A stretch of 64,000 nucleotides of DNA from Flavobacterium suaedae (GCF_014642915.1 NZ_BMJE01000003.1:186001-250000), one strand, 5' to 3'; positions 1 to 7,314 are shown, counted from the stretch's first letter. The notes: a model not told the origin generated them from the letters alone. Made by a program: numbers and translations.

Positions 1-467
1 GTATAAAGGCAGGAGCTAACTTTTCTGATTTTACAGGAGATGTTGATACCGAAAGTATAACTAATTTTCATGCAGGAGCGGTTTTAGAACTTAACTTAGT
101 CCCTACATTCTCGGTACAGGCAGAAGGGCTTTTCTCTTCTCAGGGAGCAACCTATAAAGATACAGCTGCAGAAATTGCGGAAGACCTAAACTTAGATTAT
201 ATATCAGTACCTGTTATGGCTAAATATTACATACTACCTAAAAAACTTAGCTTTATGGCAGGACCTCAGTTTTCATTTCTTGTGAATGAAGCAGAAGAGT
301 CTTTCGAATCTAAAAGTTTTGATTTTGCAGCAGCAGGTGGTGTTGAACTAAAAATTATTGCAGGGCTTTTTGCACAGGCCAGGTATACAATAGGACTTAC
401 TGATGTTTATGATAATGTTGAAGCAAAAAATGCTGTTTTCCAATTATCAGTAGGATATTTTTTCTAA
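1..467 (+). CDS. Porin-family outer membrane beta-barrel protein (5' end missing)
   Basis: The reading frame enters from the left edge (first whole codon at 3) and runs to TAA at 465-467, so only about 154 C-terminal residues are present. The pattern of alternating hydrophobic strands (AGAVLELNLVPTFSVQAEG, then DYISVPVMAKYYI, then AGLFAQARYTIGL) and the last residue Phe (VGYFF) are those of small PorT/OMP_b-brl_2 type barrels of Bacteroidota, which sit in the outer membrane. A downstream ATG at 216 is internal to a strand and is not the start. Function beyond a barrel cannot be told. A terminator follows at 492-518. Confidence 0.8.
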   Translation, partial: IKAGANFSDFTGDVDTESITNFHAGAVLELNLVPTFSVQAEGLFSSQGATYKDTAAEIAEDLNLDYISVPVMAKYYILPKKLSFMAGPQFSFLVNEAEESFESKSFDFAAAGGVELKIIAGLFAQARYTIGLTDVYDNVEAKNAVFQLSVGYFF

Positions 468-491
468 GAAATTAATATTTAACCATACATT

Positions 492-518
492 AAACCGACT
501 TTTATGGTCGGTTTTTTT
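492..518 (+). terminator. Rho-independent terminator after the outer membrane protein
   Basis: Perfect 8-bp stem (AAACCGAC 492-499 with GTCGGTTT 507-514), 7-nt loop, and a run of T. It separates the barrel gene from aroQ. Confidence 0.85.
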
Positions 519-558
519 ATACCTGTTAAATACTTACTTTTACAAAAAGTATTACTTT

Positions 559-972
559 ATGAAAGTTATAATTATTAACGGTCCTAACCTCAACTTACTG
601 GGTAAACGGGAACCTGAGGTATATGGTGCCGAATCATTTGAGGTGTACCTTGCCTCACTAAAAAATAAATACCCTGACATACAAATAGAATACTATCAAA
701 GTAATATTGAAGGAGAAATAATAAATAAAATTCAGGAAACCGGTTTTAGTTATCAAGGTATGATATTAAATGCAGGAGCATACACGCACACTTCTATAGG
801 TATTGCAGATGCTGTAAAGGCTATTACAACTCCTGTAATAGAAGTACATATATCAAATACATTTTCGCGCGAAACATTCAGGCATCAGTCCTACCTCTCA
901 CCTTTTGCATCAGGCATCATAATAGGTTTTGGGTTAAAAGGTTATGAATTAGCATTACAATCATTTTTATAA
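559..972 (+). CDS. aroQ: Type II 3-dehydroquinate dehydratase
   Basis: Converts 3-dehydroquinate to 3-dehydroshikimate, step three of the shikimate pathway, in the cytoplasm. The 137-residue length fits the small dodecameric type II family. Family motifs are intact: NGPNLNLLGKREPEVYG at the N-terminus with the catalytic Arg and Tyr (Y22), LNAGAYTHTSIGIADA with the substrate-binding Asn, and EVHISN followed by SRETFRHQSYLS with the catalytic His and binding Arg. It stands alone between two terminators and is probably monocistronic. The start at 559 gives the standard N-terminus. Confidence 0.95.
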   Translation: MKVIIINGPNLNLLGKREPEVYGAESFEVYLASLKNKYPDIQIEYYQSNIEGEIINKIQETGFSYQGMILNAGAYTHTSIGIADAVKAITTPVIEVHISNTFSRETFRHQSYLSPFASGIIIGFGLKGYELALQSFL

Positions 973-978
973 ATAAAA

Positions 979-1005
979 AACTCCCTAATAATTTAGGGAG
1001 TTTTT
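979..1005. terminator. Bidirectional terminator between aroQ and a convergent lipoprotein gene
   Basis: Stem AACTCCCTAA (979-988) and TTAGGGAGTT (993-1002). A T-run follows on the plus strand and an A-run precedes it, so it can end transcripts from both sides. Confidence 0.85.
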
Positions 1006-1031
1006 ATTATGTACTTAATAGTAGGTATGCT

Positions 1032-1550
1032 CTATTCTATTTTTGTATATACAAGTACTACTGTACCAGTACTATACATTACATTCCCTTCTCCATCTCT
1101 GTCAGGGTATGGAGAATTCTCCAATGTAAGTAATATTTGGTCATTATTTACAGTGTAATCAACTTCAAGTTCAGGTTCAACACTAGTATCAATCAAGGTT
1201 AGTGTATTATCATTATCAGAAGACCAGTTCCCCATTCTTTCTTCTTCTTCACAACTTGCTTCATCTGTTATCAACAAATAGTTATAAGTAGAAGTATACG
1301 TATTATCACTGTTAAGTATAATCTGAGAATCTAAATAACAGTCTGACTCATTCATTAAGTTTGTTGAGGCTTGAGTATCTTGATTAAAATCAACTGCTAC
1401 AGGCACATTATAAGCGGTTAAATTATAAGTTCCTGCCAGATTTTCTCCTGCGGAAGCACCTGCATCATCATCATCAGAACAAGCCGTTAATACTGCTGCA
1501 ATGCTAAATAAGAATAAAAATTTCTTTACGTTTTTCATAGCTGTTTTCAT
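1032..1550 (-). CDS. Lipocalin-like lipoprotein
   Basis: Signal peptide with lipobox (AAVLTAC, then SDDDDAG), so it should be a lipid-anchored envelope protein; the acidic run after Cys is typical of Bacteroidota lipoproteins and often marks surface export. The mature part (about 150 residues) starts with an AGTYNLTAYN strand and carries the LNSDNTYT and GNWSSDNDNTLTL pattern of lipocalin-like domains of this phylum. Two starts are possible: 1550 (used here) and an ATG four codons on at 1538, which leaves a more usual leader behind the promoter at 1564-1571. Ligand and role are unknown. Confidence 0.75.
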   Translation of the reverse strand: MKTAMKNVKKFLFLFSIAAVLTACSDDDDAGASAGENLAGTYNLTAYNVPVAVDFNQDTQASTNLMNESDCYLDSQIILNSDNTYTSTYNYLLITDEASCEEEERMGNWSSDNDNTLTLIDTSVEPELEVDYTVNNDQILLTLENSPYPDRDGEGNVMYSTGTVVLVYTKIE

Positions 1551-1563
1551 TATTAGGTTTTAC

Positions 1564-1571
1564 CAAAGTTA
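1564..1571 (-). promoter_or_regulatory. -7 promoter element (TAACTTTG) of the lipoprotein gene
   Basis: Exact TAnnTTTG on the minus strand. Transcription should start near 1559, leaving about 9 nt to the ATG at 1550 or 21 nt to the ATG at 1538. No good TTG lies at the -33 position. Confidence 0.5.
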
Positions 1572-1712
1572 ACCATTCAATAATCAAAACGCTTAACACT
1601 TAACAATACATTAACCGCACAAATACTTATAAATTAGCTTAATTATTACAATAATTTTAAACAATAGTACTTTTTAATTATAGTACATTAGCACTAAACA
1701 AATACTTTATTT

Positions 1713-2654
1713 ATGACTAATACTGTACTTACTATAACCCTAAATCCTACTGTTGATAAAAGCAGTAGCGTGGCCAATATAAAACCTGAAAAAAAATTAC
1801 GTTGCGAAGCCCCTAATTATGAACCTGGCGGTGGCGGTATAAACGTATCTCGCGGGCTGGTGAGACTGGGCATTCCTAATAGTGCTTTATTTACTTCGGG
1901 AGGCAGAACAGGTAAATTATTAGAAGAACTTTTAGAAGAAGAGAAAGTAAATACTTTACCTATAACAGTGTTAGGCGAAACGCGCGAAAATTTTATAGTT
2001 GTAGATACCGCCAGTAATGAACAGTACCGCTTTGGCATGCCTGGACAGGCAATAACTGATGATGACAAAAATAAAATTATTGAGAAAATAAAAAATCTCT
2101 CCCCTTTTCCTGATATTGTAGTAATTAGTGGTAGCCTGCCACCTGGCATAACTCCTGATTTTTTAAAAGAACTTATACAAATAATTAAAAATAATAATAG
2201 TAAAGTAGTTGTTGATACTTCAGGAGAAGCATTATCAGCAGCACTAGATGAAGGTGTATATTTAGTAAAACCAAATATTGGTGAACTGAGCCGTATGACG
2301 AATATTCCGCATCTTGATAATAACGATGTAGAGGAAGCAGCCAAAACTTTAATTAATAAAGGAAAGGCAGAAATTATAGTAGTATCAATGGGACCACAGG
2401 GTGCTTATTTAATAACAAAAGAAAAAAGTATACACCTCCCCGCTCCTTCTGTAAAAAAACTAAGTACTGTAGGGGCAGGCGACAGTATGGTTGCAGGCAT
2501 GGTATCGGTAATGGCAAAGGGCGGTACACCACTCGAAATGGCAAGAATGGGTGTAGCCTGTGGCTCAGCAGCAACTATGAATCCGGGGACAGGTTTATTT
2601 AAACCGGAAGATTCTGATAAACTTTATAATTGGCTAACAAAATGCCCTATATAG
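1713..2654 (+). CDS. PfkB-family hexose-phosphate kinase (1-phosphofructokinase family)
   Basis: Ribokinase/PfkB fold kinase of the FruK/PfkB/LacC branch, which phosphorylates a sugar phosphate (fructose-1-P, fructose-6-P or tagatose-6-P) in glycolysis-linked metabolism. Visible are the N-terminal LTITLNPTVDKS strand, the substrate glycines EPGGGGINVSRGL (about 38-49), ISGSLPPG (139-145), KPNIGEL and the signature STVGAGDSMVAGM with catalytic Asp257. Length of 313 residues is normal. No fructose PTS genes are next to it, which argues against a classical FruK; an ATP-PfkB role is as likely. Confidence 0.85.
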   Translation: MTNTVLTITLNPTVDKSSSVANIKPEKKLRCEAPNYEPGGGGINVSRGLVRLGIPNSALFTSGGRTGKLLEELLEEEKVNTLPITVLGETRENFIVVDTASNEQYRFGMPGQAITDDDKNKIIEKIKNLSPFPDIVVISGSLPPGITPDFLKELIQIIKNNNSKVVVDTSGEALSAALDEGVYLVKPNIGELSRMTNIPHLDNNDVEEAAKTLINKGKAEIIVVSMGPQGAYLITKEKSIHLPAPSVKKLSTVGAGDSMVAGMVSVMAKGGTPLEMARMGVACGSAATMNPGTGLFKPEDSDKLYNWLTKCPI

Positions 2655-2780
2655 TTAATATAAGGTTATAGTTTAAGTATTTTCTTAAGAAATTTTAGTT
2701 TTTTATTGGCATTCCGTTACAAAAATTTTAAAGGTATAAGCGTCATCTTTGCAATATAAACCTTTTAATAAAACACAGCC

Positions 2781-3005
2781 ATGAAAAACACCATAAACCT
2801 ATCTACCATTAAAGAATTTATACTTACAAACTCGTTACACGATAATGTAATGTTAATGCTTCACCCATCTAATTATAATAAGTTAGCAAACAGCAAAAAA
2901 AATAAATCTAAACTACTGCGTATATCCGGTATTAATATAATTGCAGATGACAATAATGAAATTAATGAAAATGAAATAGATGTACTGGAAGTAAAATTCA
3001 ACTAA
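2781..3005 (+). CDS. Small protein of unknown function, paralogue of the 20653 gene
   Basis: A 74-residue, probably cytoplasmic protein with no signal peptide or membrane segment. It aligns along its length with the 77-residue product at 20653: both have I-x-x-FIL-x-N-x-L-x-D-x-V, then a LHP motif (LHPSNYNKL here, LHPDSFDEL there), a lysine-rich stretch, and a I-x-GI-x-I-x-x-D segment before the end. I do not recognise the family. It is monocistronic with a strong terminator at 3047-3078. Confidence 0.65.
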   Translation: MKNTINLSTIKEFILTNSLHDNVMLMLHPSNYNKLANSKKNKSKLLRISGINIIADDNNEINENEIDVLEVKFN

Positions 3006-3046
3006 GTTTTCACGAAGAGTAATATTATTGATTTATAGTTTTAAGT

Positions 3047-3078
3047 AAGGAGTCTGTAAAAACAGACTCCTTTTTTTT
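3047..3078 (+). terminator. Terminator of the 74-residue protein gene
   Basis: 10-bp perfect stem (AAGGAGTCTG 3047-3056, CAGACTCCTT 3063-3072), 6-nt loop, T-run. The rest of the 396-bp gap to the patatin gene (3006-3401) holds a second hairpin (3109-3140) and AT-rich DNA in which I see no gene. Confidence 0.85.
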
Positions 3079-3108
3079 ATTTAATTCTTTCAACTAAACC
3101 TAAAAATA

Positions 3109-3140
3109 GAAAGCCCGCCCCCTTTACAGGGCAGGCTTTC
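3109..3140. other. Isolated GC-rich hairpin in an intergenic gap
   Basis: GAAAGCC (3109-3115) pairs with GGCTTTC (3134-3140) and GCCC (3117-3120) with GGGC (3129-3132), with one C/A mismatch and an 8-nt loop. There is no T-run after it on the plus strand. On the minus strand the following bases are TATTTTTAGG, so it may be a weak minus-strand terminator or the 3' end of an unannotated small RNA. Confidence 0.4.
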
Positions 3141-3401
3141 CTCCATCCAACTAAAAAAATTACTAGAATAACATAGCTGCTATTCCTGGTACTAAATTAA
3201 TATACAAACAGTTGCATTTATAAAAATAATCGAAGAAAAGAAACAAAGTGTAGATAATAAACGTTTTAATATAGACGAACAGAATGACTGACTTTTAAAA
3301 AATCCCTATTAATAGGTAGTGTATAATTTCGGTTTTTTTCTAGTTTTACCTATCTATAAATTTTACTAGTAAACATTCAGCTATTTTAAAACCAGCCAAC
3401 T

Positions 3402-4439
3402 ATGAAAAAAGTACGTATTCTGTCTATTGACGGTGGAGGAATAAGAGGTATATTACCCGGAACCATAATTACATATCTGGAAGAACAACTTCGCATTAAA
3501 AGTGGAAGACCCGATGTTAATATCGGCGAGTTTTTCGATTTCATTGCAGGTACAAGCACAGGGGGCATACTATCGTTAGTATACTTGTGTCCTGATAAAA
3601 ACGGAAAATTTAAGTTTAGTGCCAAAGAAGCGGTAGATATATATTTGGAAAGGGGGGATGAAATATTTGATGTTACCTTATGGAAAAAAATAAGCAGCTT
3701 AGGCGGGTTTAGAGATGAAAAGTATGAAGCGACAGAACTAGAGGAGGCTTTAGATGATTACTTTGGTAACACAACACTAAAACAGGCTTTACGCCCGTGT
3801 TTGGTTACCAGTTATGATATACGAAACCGTAAAGCGCACTTTTTTACCAGTGCCGATGCTACAACTGACATTCATAACTATTACCTTAAAGATGTAGCAA
3901 GAGCAACATCGGCTGCGCCAACCTATTTTGAACCTGTACGCATAAAATCGTTATACGGTACACCACACTCTTTGATAGACGGAGGTGTTTTTGCTAATAA
4001 CCCTACTCTATGCGCCTATGCCGAAGCAAGGACATTAAATTTTGCTAAAGCTTTAAATAATAACGAAAAGCCTAATAAGCCCGGTGCTAAAGATATGCTT
4101 ATCGTTTCAATAGGTACAGGAACAGTGAAAAAACCTTATGCGCATAAAGAGTATAAAGATGCCAGTATAGTTAAATGGATTAATCCGCTTATTGATATTA
4201 TGATGAGTGGAAACTCTGAAACGGTAGATTATCAATTAAAGCAGATTTATGAAACGCTTGAAGTTAAAGACTGCGAAGATTATCACAGAATACAACCTAA
4301 GTTAATTCAGGCGGACAGCGCTATGGATAATGCTAAACTGGAAAACCTGCAGGCACTATATGAAGATGGCTTAACCGCTGTTGCCGAGTATAAAGAAACA
4401 CTGGATATTATTGTAGAAAAGCTTTTAAAAAATCACTAA
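3402..4439 (+). CDS. Patatin-like phospholipase
   Basis: Predicted lipid acyl hydrolase with a Ser-Asp dyad. The oxyanion-hole motif DGGGIRG (10-16), nucleophile motif GTSTG (50-54, Ser52) and LIDGGVFANNP (Asp193) are all intact, so it should be active. The 345-residue single-domain form without a signal peptide resembles bacterial cytoplasmic patatins, including effectors of anti-phage systems, but no CD-NTase or other defence gene is adjacent. The next gene is a small membrane protein, behind a strong terminator. Substrate unknown. Confidence 0.9.
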   Translation: MKKVRILSIDGGGIRGILPGTIITYLEEQLRIKSGRPDVNIGEFFDFIAGTSTGGILSLVYLCPDKNGKFKFSAKEAVDIYLERGDEIFDVTLWKKISSLGGFRDEKYEATELEEALDDYFGNTTLKQALRPCLVTSYDIRNRKAHFFTSADATTDIHNYYLKDVARATSAAPTYFEPVRIKSLYGTPHSLIDGGVFANNPTLCAYAEARTLNFAKALNNNEKPNKPGAKDMLIVSIGTGTVKKPYAHKEYKDASIVKWINPLIDIMMSGNSETVDYQLKQIYETLEVKDCEDYHRIQPKLIQADSAMDNAKLENLQALYEDGLTAVAEYKETLDIIVEKLLKNH

Positions 4440-4460
4440 GCTATTATAATAGTAACTATA

Positions 4461-4506
4461 TAAATAACATAAGGCTTTTGGTTAACCAAAAGCCTTATGT
4501 TATTTA
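4461..4506 (+). terminator. Long perfect palindrome, terminator of the patatin gene
   Basis: A 46-bp perfect palindrome centred on GGTTAACC (4480-4487). The T-rich end is modest (TGTTATTTAATT), but the stem is unusually long and could act on both strands. Confidence 0.75.
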
Positions 4507-4552
4507 ATTATCTTTTTTATATCTTACAAATTATTAATAAACCTAACCAAAA

Positions 4553-4753
4553 ATGAAAAGTAAAGAAAAAGAAGGTTATATGGAAAGCCTTAAAAACTTT
4601 AGTGACCGAGAACTACTGGAATTACAGACCTATTATGCTCGTAAAACTTCTGACCACGCTAAATCAATAAGCGGAATAGTTAACTTCTGCTTTTTTCTTT
4701 TATGCATAAGCGTTGCAATCACATTAATTGGGTTTGCTTTAGGCATGGATTAA
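4553..4753 (+). CDS. Small single-span membrane protein, unknown
   Basis: 66 residues: a charged N-terminal half (ESLKNFSDRELLELQTYYARK) and one C-terminal membrane helix (about 42-63, IVNFCFFLLCISVAITLIG). The charged part looks helical. A second ATG at 4580 (MESLKN) is an equally good start. Not recognised. It lies between terminators, so it has its own promoter. Confidence 0.55.
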   Translation: MKSKEKEGYMESLKNFSDRELLELQTYYARKTSDHAKSISGIVNFCFFLLCISVAITLIGFALGMD

Positions 4754-4797
4754 GATAATTACTTATCAATACATAAAAAAATCTTCAAAATAGAAAT

Positions 4798-4830
4798 AAA
4801 AAAGCCCTTACAATACGTAAGGGCTTTTTT
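4798..4830. terminator. Terminator between the small membrane protein gene and tRNA-Met
   Basis: Stem AAAAAGCCCTTAC / GTAAGGGCTTTTT with loop AATAC. A-run and T-run on the two sides let it end both the plus-strand gene and the minus-strand tRNA transcript. Confidence 0.9.
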
Positions 4831-4840
4831 CCTAATTTCG

Positions 4841-4914
4841 TAGCGAAGACGGGATTTGAACCCGTGACCTCAGGGTTATGAATCCTGCGCTCTAACCAAC
4901 TGAGCTACCTCGCC
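4841..4914 (-). tRNA. tRNA-Met (anticodon CAT)
   Basis: A 74-nt cloverleaf on the minus strand: acceptor GGCGAGG, D arm GCTCAGTTGGTTAGAGC, anticodon loop TTCATAA, T arm ACGGGTTCAAATCCCGT, discriminator A. The 3' CCA is not encoded (CGA follows). G1-U72 is a wobble pair, so it is not an initiator tRNA of the C1-A72 kind. CAT could in principle also be the lysidine-modified tRNA-Ile2; the overall sequence fits elongator Met better. The lowest anticodon-stem pair (31-39) is an A/C mismatch. Confidence 0.9.
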
Positions 4915-5068
4915 ATTTTGTTCAGCATTATTGGTTGTTTAATGCGGGTGCAAATATAAAACTTTATTTAATTCGTGCAATAAATTTTCATCAAAAAAAT
5001 TATTTTCCCGAAATGTTTTTTTATAAATGTTAAATATTATATATTTCGTAAATTTTTATATAGACTAT

Positions 5069-5461
5069 ATGGACGAAAAAATAAAATATGAGCTTGAATT
5101 TCCTATAACATCTTCACCTCAACTTCTATATCAATATATTTCTACACCTTCAGGATTATCAGAATGGTTTGCTGATAACGTAAATTCAAGAGGTGAATTT
5201 TTTACTTTCATTTGGGATGACTCAGAAGAGAAAGCAAAACTGGCTTCTAAGAAAAGTGGAGAGCGAATAAAATTCCGCTGGATGGATGATGAGGGTAATG
5301 ACAGCACCTACTACTTTGAATTAAAAATTGCTGTTGATGATATCACAAAAGATGTTTCGCTTTTAGTTACTGATTTCGCCGAAGAAGATGATGTTGAAGA
5401 AGCAAAACAACTATGGGAAAATCAAATTTCTGATCTTAAGCATGTATTAGGTTCAGTTTAG
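5069..5461 (+). CDS. START-like (AHSA1/SRPBCC) domain protein
   Basis: 130 residues with the ligand-binding SRPBCC layout: an N-terminal strand (KYELEFPITSS), the STPSGLSEWFAD helix motif found in AHSA1-like proteins, strands FTFIWDDSEEKAKLAS and IKFRWMDD, and a long C-terminal helix (EEAKQLWENQISDLKHVLG). Cytoplasmic, ligand unknown. An in-frame ATG at 5027 would add 14 residues, but it lies beside a near-consensus promoter box (TATATTTC) and adds no domain sequence, so 5069 is preferred. Confidence 0.8.
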   Translation: MDEKIKYELEFPITSSPQLLYQYISTPSGLSEWFADNVNSRGEFFTFIWDDSEEKAKLASKKSGERIKFRWMDDEGNDSTYYFELKIAVDDITKDVSLLVTDFAEEDDVEEAKQLWENQISDLKHVLGSV

Positions 5462-5481
5462 GATATAAGTACTATTACAAC

Positions 5482-5489
5482 TATATTTG
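5482..5489 (+). promoter_or_regulatory. -7 promoter element (TATATTTG) of the pabC-like gene, nested at a terminator
   Basis: Exact TAnnTTTG. Its last G (5489) is also the first base of the terminator stem that follows, so a transcript starting here (about 5493-5497) would lack most of the left stem arm. The -33 region is weak. Confidence 0.6.
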
Positions 5490-5515
5490 CCCTGAAATTT
5501 ATCAGGGCTTTTTTT
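5489..5515 (+). terminator. Terminator of the START-domain gene, ending at the next start codon
   Basis: Stem GCCCTGA (5489-5495) / TCAGGGC (5502-5508), loop AATTTA, then T7 (5509-5515). The ATG of the next gene begins at 5516, right after the T-run. Confidence 0.8.
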
Positions 5516-6361
5516 ATGATTAATTATAACGGTACTCTTACAACTGAAGCAACTACTCCACTACATAACAACAGAGGTTTTTTATATGGCGATGCCGTTT
5601 TTGAAACCCTTAAAATTGTAGATGGTAAAATACTTTTTCTTGAAGACCATTACTTCAGGTTAATGGCATCTATGCGCATACTGAGAATGGAGATACCTAT
5701 GGAATTTACCATGGAGTACATGCAGGAAGAAGTAATAAAGCTTGTAAATGAACTTTCAATAGCTTCATCAGCAAGAGCCCGACTTACTTTTTACAGAAAG
5801 CAAGGAGGTTTTTATTTACCTACTGATAATAATGTTGCCTTTATTATTACAGCAGAAGCTTTAAATAGTGCCGTATACGAGCTTAATGAAGAACCGTATG
5901 AAGTAGACCTTTACAAAGACTTTTATGTTACCAAACAGCTTCTTTCTACCCTTAAAACCACAAACAAAGCTATACACATTACCGGAAGTATATATGCTAA
6001 AGAAAATGGTTTGCAAAATTGCTTTATAGTGAATAACGAAAAGAATGTAATAGAAGCATTACAAGGTAACTTATTTATAGTAACGAAAGGTACTTTGGTG
6101 ACTCCGCCAGTAAGTGATGGTTGCTTAAATGGTATAATGCGAAAGCAAATAATAGCTATTGCTGAAAAAATGGATGATATAACCGTAGTAGAGCGTTCTG
6201 TTTCTCCTTTTGAACTGCAAAAAGCAGATGAGCTGTTTATTACCAATGTTATAAAAGGTATACAGCCTGTTACAAAGTATCGTAAAAAAGAGTACGGAAA
6301 TGAAACAGCAGCTAAGCTACTGCAAAAAATAAATACCCAAATAAGGCTTGGGTTAGTTTAA
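5516..6361 (+). CDS. pabC: Class IV aminotransferase, probable aminodeoxychorismate lyase
   Basis: PLP enzyme of fold type IV, 281 residues. Seen: RGFLYGDAVFETLKI near the N-terminus, the STLKTTNKA segment holding the probable PLP lysine, NCFIVNNEKNVIEALQGNLFIV and TPPVSDGCLNGIMR, all characteristic of the PabC/BCAT/D-amino-acid transaminase family. PabC makes 4-aminobenzoate for folate; in flavobacteria single proteins of this size are usually given that role, but branched-chain aminotransferase activity cannot be excluded. Its 3' end overlaps the convergent yqgE by 9 bp. Confidence 0.8.
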   Translation: MINYNGTLTTEATTPLHNNRGFLYGDAVFETLKIVDGKILFLEDHYFRLMASMRILRMEIPMEFTMEYMQEEVIKLVNELSIASSARARLTFYRKQGGFYLPTDNNVAFIITAEALNSAVYELNEEPYEVDLYKDFYVTKQLLSTLKTTNKAIHITGSIYAKENGLQNCFIVNNEKNVIEALQGNLFIVTKGTLVTPPVSDGCLNGIMRKQIIAIAEKMDDITVVERSVSPFELQKADELFITNVIKGIQPVTKYRKKEYGNETAAKLLQKINTQIRLGLV

Positions 6362-6916
6362 TGTAGGGTTTTCGGGAGCGTTAGACCATATAATGTAATC
6401 ACCTCCCAGTTCTAAAATTTTTTCTTTCCAGAAAGAAGTAGCGGTTGATTTCCCTAAAATTTTATTTTCATATCGGTTTTCCGATACTATCCAAGAATTA
6501 TCTTCTAACTCTTCTTCCAGTTGATGTGCTGCCCAACCCGTATAACCTAAAAAGAAACGTATATCGTTCTTTTTTATCAGTCCTTTAGTTATCAGCTCTT
6601 TAGTTGATTCAAAATCACCACCCCAGTATATCCCGCTGGATATTTCAATACTTCCAGGTATTAGCTCAGGTACATTATGTATAAAGTATAAATTATCCTG
6701 CTCTACAGGTCCGCCATTATATACCTTAAAGTCGCTTTTAATTTCGGGAATAAGATCATTAATAGTGAAGCCTAAAGGTTTATTTAAAATAAACCCTACA
6801 GACCCTTCTGTACTATGATCTGCTAACAGCACCACCGATCTATTAAAAGACATGTCTCCTATTGTAGAAGGTTCAGCTATAAGCAGGTGTCCTTTTTTAG
6901 GTTTTAGTAAAATCAT
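6353..6916 (-). CDS. YqgE/AlgH family protein
   Basis: 187-residue cytoplasmic protein of the UPF0301 family. The N-terminal KGHLLIAEPSTIGDMSFNRSVV, the GSVGFILNKPL segment, the YNGGPVEQDNLYFIH motif and the FLGYTGWAAHQLEEEL motif are all family hallmarks. The family's biochemical role is not settled (in Pseudomonas it is linked to alginate regulation). It is single, and its end overlaps the convergent pabC-like gene by 9 bp without a terminator between. Confidence 0.9.
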   Translation of the reverse strand: MILLKPKKGHLLIAEPSTIGDMSFNRSVVLLADHSTEGSVGFILNKPLGFTINDLIPEIKSDFKVYNGGPVEQDNLYFIHNVPELIPGSIEISSGIYWGGDFESTKELITKGLIKKNDIRFFLGYTGWAAHQLEEELEDNSWIVSENRYENKILGKSTATSFWKEKILELGGDYIIWSNAPENPTLN

Positions 6917-6984
6917 AGCATAGTAATTTTATTTAAATTTAATTAAAAAAAACGTACAATCACAAAAAAATAACAAAAAGTGTT

Positions 6985-7016
6985 AAAAAAAGCCTCTCAA
7001 AACTGAGAGGCTTTTT
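6985..7016. terminator. Bidirectional-looking terminator downstream of hup
   Basis: Stem AGCCTCTCA (6991-6999) / TGAGAGGCT (7004-7012), extended by A6 and T5. It terminates the minus-strand HU gene, whose stop is about 25 bp away. Confidence 0.9.
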
Positions 7017-7038
7017 ATTTTGGCTGATTATAAATTTC

Positions 7039-7314
7039 TTACTTATTAACCGAAGCATCAAGTTCAGCTCCCGGCTTAAATTTCACTACATTTTTAGCAG
7101 CAATTTTAATAGTAGCTCCTGTCTGTGGGTTTCTTCCTTCTCTTGCTGCTCTTTCAGATACAGACCAAGAACCAAAACCTACAAGAGATACTCTGTTACC
7201 CTTGCCTAACGCATCGCCTACATTACCAATGAAAGACTCTAATGCTTTTTTTGCTGCACCTTTTGATATCCCTGCATCTGCAGCCATTGCGTCGATTAAC
7301 TCTGATTTGTTCAT
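7039..7314 (-). CDS. hup: HU family DNA-binding protein
   Basis: Nucleoid histone-like protein of 91 residues that bends and compacts DNA as a dimer. It has the HU start (MNKSELIDAMAADAGISKGAAKKAL), the VSLVGFGSW turn and the DNA-binding arm GREGRNPQTGATIKI-type sequence (AAREGRNPQTGATIKIAAK) followed by VVKFKPG. Monocistronic, with a strong promoter at 7369-7398 that is overlapped by a palindrome (7361-7380), and a strong terminator. Confidence 0.95.
   Translation of the reverse strand: MNKSELIDAMAADAGISKGAAKKALESFIGNVGDALGKGNRVSLVGFGSWSVSERAAREGRNPQTGATIKIAAKNVVKFKPGAELDASVNK

Noticed and set aside
1817..2344. 175-residue frame on the minus strand inside the PfkB gene
   Set aside because: It is a shadow of the kinase gene with no domain or start context; many similar frames lie opposite real genes.
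3402..4439. CBASS-type defence system around the patatin
   Set aside because: No CD-NTase, ubiquitin-like or other partner is next to it; only a small membrane protein lies downstream, behind a terminator.
5027..5068. Longer START-domain protein starting at 5027
   Set aside because: The added residues are hydrophobic but unrelated to the domain, and a promoter-like box lies beside the ATG.
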